Below, piece by piece: positions 14,175 to 17,952 of a stretch of 17,952 nucleotides of DNA. This DNA comes from Atlantibacter sp032075065 (lineage in GTDB: Bacteria; Pseudomonadota; Gammaproteobacteria; Enterobacterales; Enterobacteriaceae). Both the position numbers and the translations under genes were made by a program. The notes below the pieces were generated by a model, which did not search any database, was not told the origin of the DNA, and saw only the letters and a list, made by a program, of their open reading frames with translations. The DNA lies in assembly GCF_032075065.1 (NCBI RefSeq), contig NZ_DAMAZC010000079.1, positions 1 to 17,952 of the forward strand, written 5' to 3'. How positions within the stretch are numbered: position 1 is the stretch's first letter; every line of letters begins with the position of its first letter.

Positions 14175-15158
14175 ATGGCCACACTGAAAGATATCGCTGC
14201 CGAAGCGGGCGTCTCACTGGCGACGGTTTCACGGGTTTTAAACGACGATCCCTCGTTAAACGTCAAAGAAGAAACCAAGCATCGCATCCTGGAGATTGCG
14301 GAAAAGCTGGAATACAAGACCACGACGTCGCGCAAAACCCAGACGCCTGCGGTAGGCCATCACCATATTCTGGCGCTGTACAGCTACCAGCAGGACCTGG
14401 AAATCAACGACCCTTACTATCTGGCGATCCGCCACGGGGTCGAGACCCAGTGCGAAAAGCTGGGCATTGAGCTGACCAATTGCTATCTCAATAACACCCT
14501 GCCGGATTTGAAAAAAATCACTGGGGTGCTGATTGTCGGCAAGCCCGCCCGCGCCCTGCGTGAAACCATTACGGCGCACACCGATAACATCTGCTTTATT
14601 GATTTCCACGAGCCGGGCAGCAGCTATGACGCGGTAGATATCGACCTGGTACGCATCGCCAAAGAGGTGGTCGATTTCTTTATCAGCCAGGGCGCATCGC
14701 GGATCGGCTTTATCGGCGGCCAGGATGAGCCGGGCAAAGCCGATATCCGCGAGCGGGCGTTTGTCGAATATGGCCAGTTGAAGGGCGTGGTGTCGCCGGA
14801 TGATATCTGGCGCGGCGGCTTTTCCAGCTCCTCCGGCTATGAACTGGCGAAAACCATGCTGGCGAAGGAGGACTTTCCCCCGGCGCTGTTTGTCGCCTCT
14901 GACTCCATCGCCATCGGCGTGCTGCGCGCGATCCACGAGCGCGGGCTGGCTATCCCGCAGGATATCTCGCTGATTAGCGTTAACGATATCCCCACCGCGC
15001 GGTTTACCTTCCCGCCGCTGTCCACGGTGCGCATTCATTCAGAAATGATGGGCAGCCAGGGCGTCAACCTGCTGGTGGAAAAAGCCCGCGACGGTCGCGC
15101 GCTGCCGCTGAACGTCTTTGTGCCGAGCGTCCTGAAACTGCGCGGCACCACACGCTAA
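14175..15158 (+). CDS. ebgR: LacI-family repressor EbgR
   Basis: Repressor of the ebg operon, released by lactose and related galactosides. It has 327 residues, equal to E. coli EbgR. The N-terminal LacI helix-turn-helix (about residues 3-22, TLKDIAAEAGVSLATVSRVL) and hinge (about 45-58) precede a periplasmic-binding-protein-like sugar and dimerisation domain (about 60-320; ILALYSYQQDLEINDPYY, GVLIVGKPARAL, IGFIGGQDEPGKADIRERAF, ALFVASDSIAIGVLRAI). I start at the second ATG (14175), as AAGG is too close to the first one at 14172. It is co-oriented with ebgA. A weak stem (15172-15196) after it suggests separate transcription. Confidence 0.96.
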   Translation: MATLKDIAAEAGVSLATVSRVLNDDPSLNVKEETKHRILEIAEKLEYKTTTSRKTQTPAVGHHHILALYSYQQDLEINDPYYLAIRHGVETQCEKLGIELTNCYLNNTLPDLKKITGVLIVGKPARALRETITAHTDNICFIDFHEPGSSYDAVDIDLVRIAKEVVDFFISQGASRIGFIGGQDEPGKADIRERAFVEYGQLKGVVSPDDIWRGGFSSSSGYELAKTMLAKEDFPPALFVASDSIAIGVLRAIHERGLAIPQDISLISVNDIPTARFTFPPLSTVRIHSEMMGSQGVNLLVEKARDGRALPLNVFVPSVLKLRGTTR

Positions 15159-15171
15159 ACCCCGCTTTCCC

Positions 15172-15196
15172 GCCGGATAGCGCCCGCGATTCCGGC
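15172..15196 (+). terminator. Weak stem-loop after ebgR
   Basis: GCCGGA (15172-15177) and TCCGGC (15191-15196) form a 6-bp stem with a 13-base loop, followed by a mildly T-rich stretch. It may mark the end of the ebgR message. Confidence 0.3.
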
Positions 15197-15264
15197 TCCT
15201 TTGCTGTTCCTCCCGCCAACGCATTCTGTGATCGAGTTAAAGTAAATCATCCCCGACGGTTTTA

Positions 15265-15285
15265 TTTAGTAAAACTTTTACTAAA
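15265..15285. promoter_or_regulatory. ebg operator (EbgR binding site)
   Basis: Arms TTTAGTAAAA (15265-15274) and TTTTACTAAA (15276-15285) form a perfect 10-1-10 palindrome around a single C, the size and symmetry expected for a LacI-family operator. It lies 37 bases before the ebgA start and overlaps a -10-like TAAAAT (15282-15287), so bound EbgR would block the ebgA promoter. Confidence 0.8.
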
Positions 15286-15304
15286 ATGCTAAGCAATTAC
15301 TTAG

Positions 15305-17952
<2,648 letters not shown>

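Noticed and set aside
14256..15038. A 260-codon minus-strand open frame antisense to ebgR
   Set aside because: Antisense shadow of a well-conserved repressor gene; no recognisable domain and no plausible start signal.
15222..15243. Possible CRP site upstream of ebgA (TGTGA at 15227-15231)
   Set aside because: Only one half matches; the expected right half TCACA is absent, so it is not strong enough to annotate.

Overview
The window reads as chromosome of a member of the Enterobacteriaceae, close enough to Escherichia that nearly every protein aligns by eye, from memory, with a named K-12 protein. I cannot fix the genus; an Enterobacter/Kosakonia/Kluyvera/Leclercia-like relative would fit the GC-rich codon use. 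There are fourteen complete genes plus two cut by the window edges (ahpC, ebgA). I see no tRNA, rRNA, insertion sequence, prophage or CRISPR array.

Region 1 (1-3366): the first 9 codons of ahpC (minus), a 380-base gap with ahpC/dsbG control sequences and an orphan minus-strand terminator, dsbG (periplasmic disulfide isomerase), a YbdO-type LysR regulator, and ybdL (methionine aminotransferase, minus) behind a tandem MetJ-like box.

Region 2 (3474-13600): the central half of the enterobactin system. entC-entE-entB-entA-entH (minus) makes 2,3-dihydroxybenzoate from chorismate, activates it, loads it on the aryl carrier domain of EntB and proofreads that carrier. fepB (plus) is divergent from entC. 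entS (minus, exporter) is divergent from fepD-fepG-fepC (plus, ferric-enterobactin ABC importer). Strong Fur boxes lie in both divergent promoter regions, so the genes should rise together in iron starvation. Stop/start overlaps or very short gaps suggest translational coupling. The usual other half (entD, fepA, fes, ybdZ, entF, fepE) is not here.

Region 3 (13608-17952): directly after fepC the map jumps to a locus that in E. coli lies far away: ygjH (tRNA-binding OB-fold protein, minus), ebgR (LacI-family repressor) and the first 876 codons of ebgA (evolved beta-galactosidase alpha subunit), with a perfect 21-bp operator-like palindrome before ebgA.

The genes themselves are well known. The items most worth a second look are the synteny breaks (fepC/ygjH and entH/ybdL), the orphan terminator and possible small RNA between ahpC and dsbG, the MetJ box overlapping the hairpin behind entH, EbgR-like half-operators over the ygjH ribosome-binding site, and a perfect 18-bp palindrome upstream of ebgR. 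I did not find convincing evidence of a previously undescribed system. Comparisons with E. coli proteins are from memory, not from a search.
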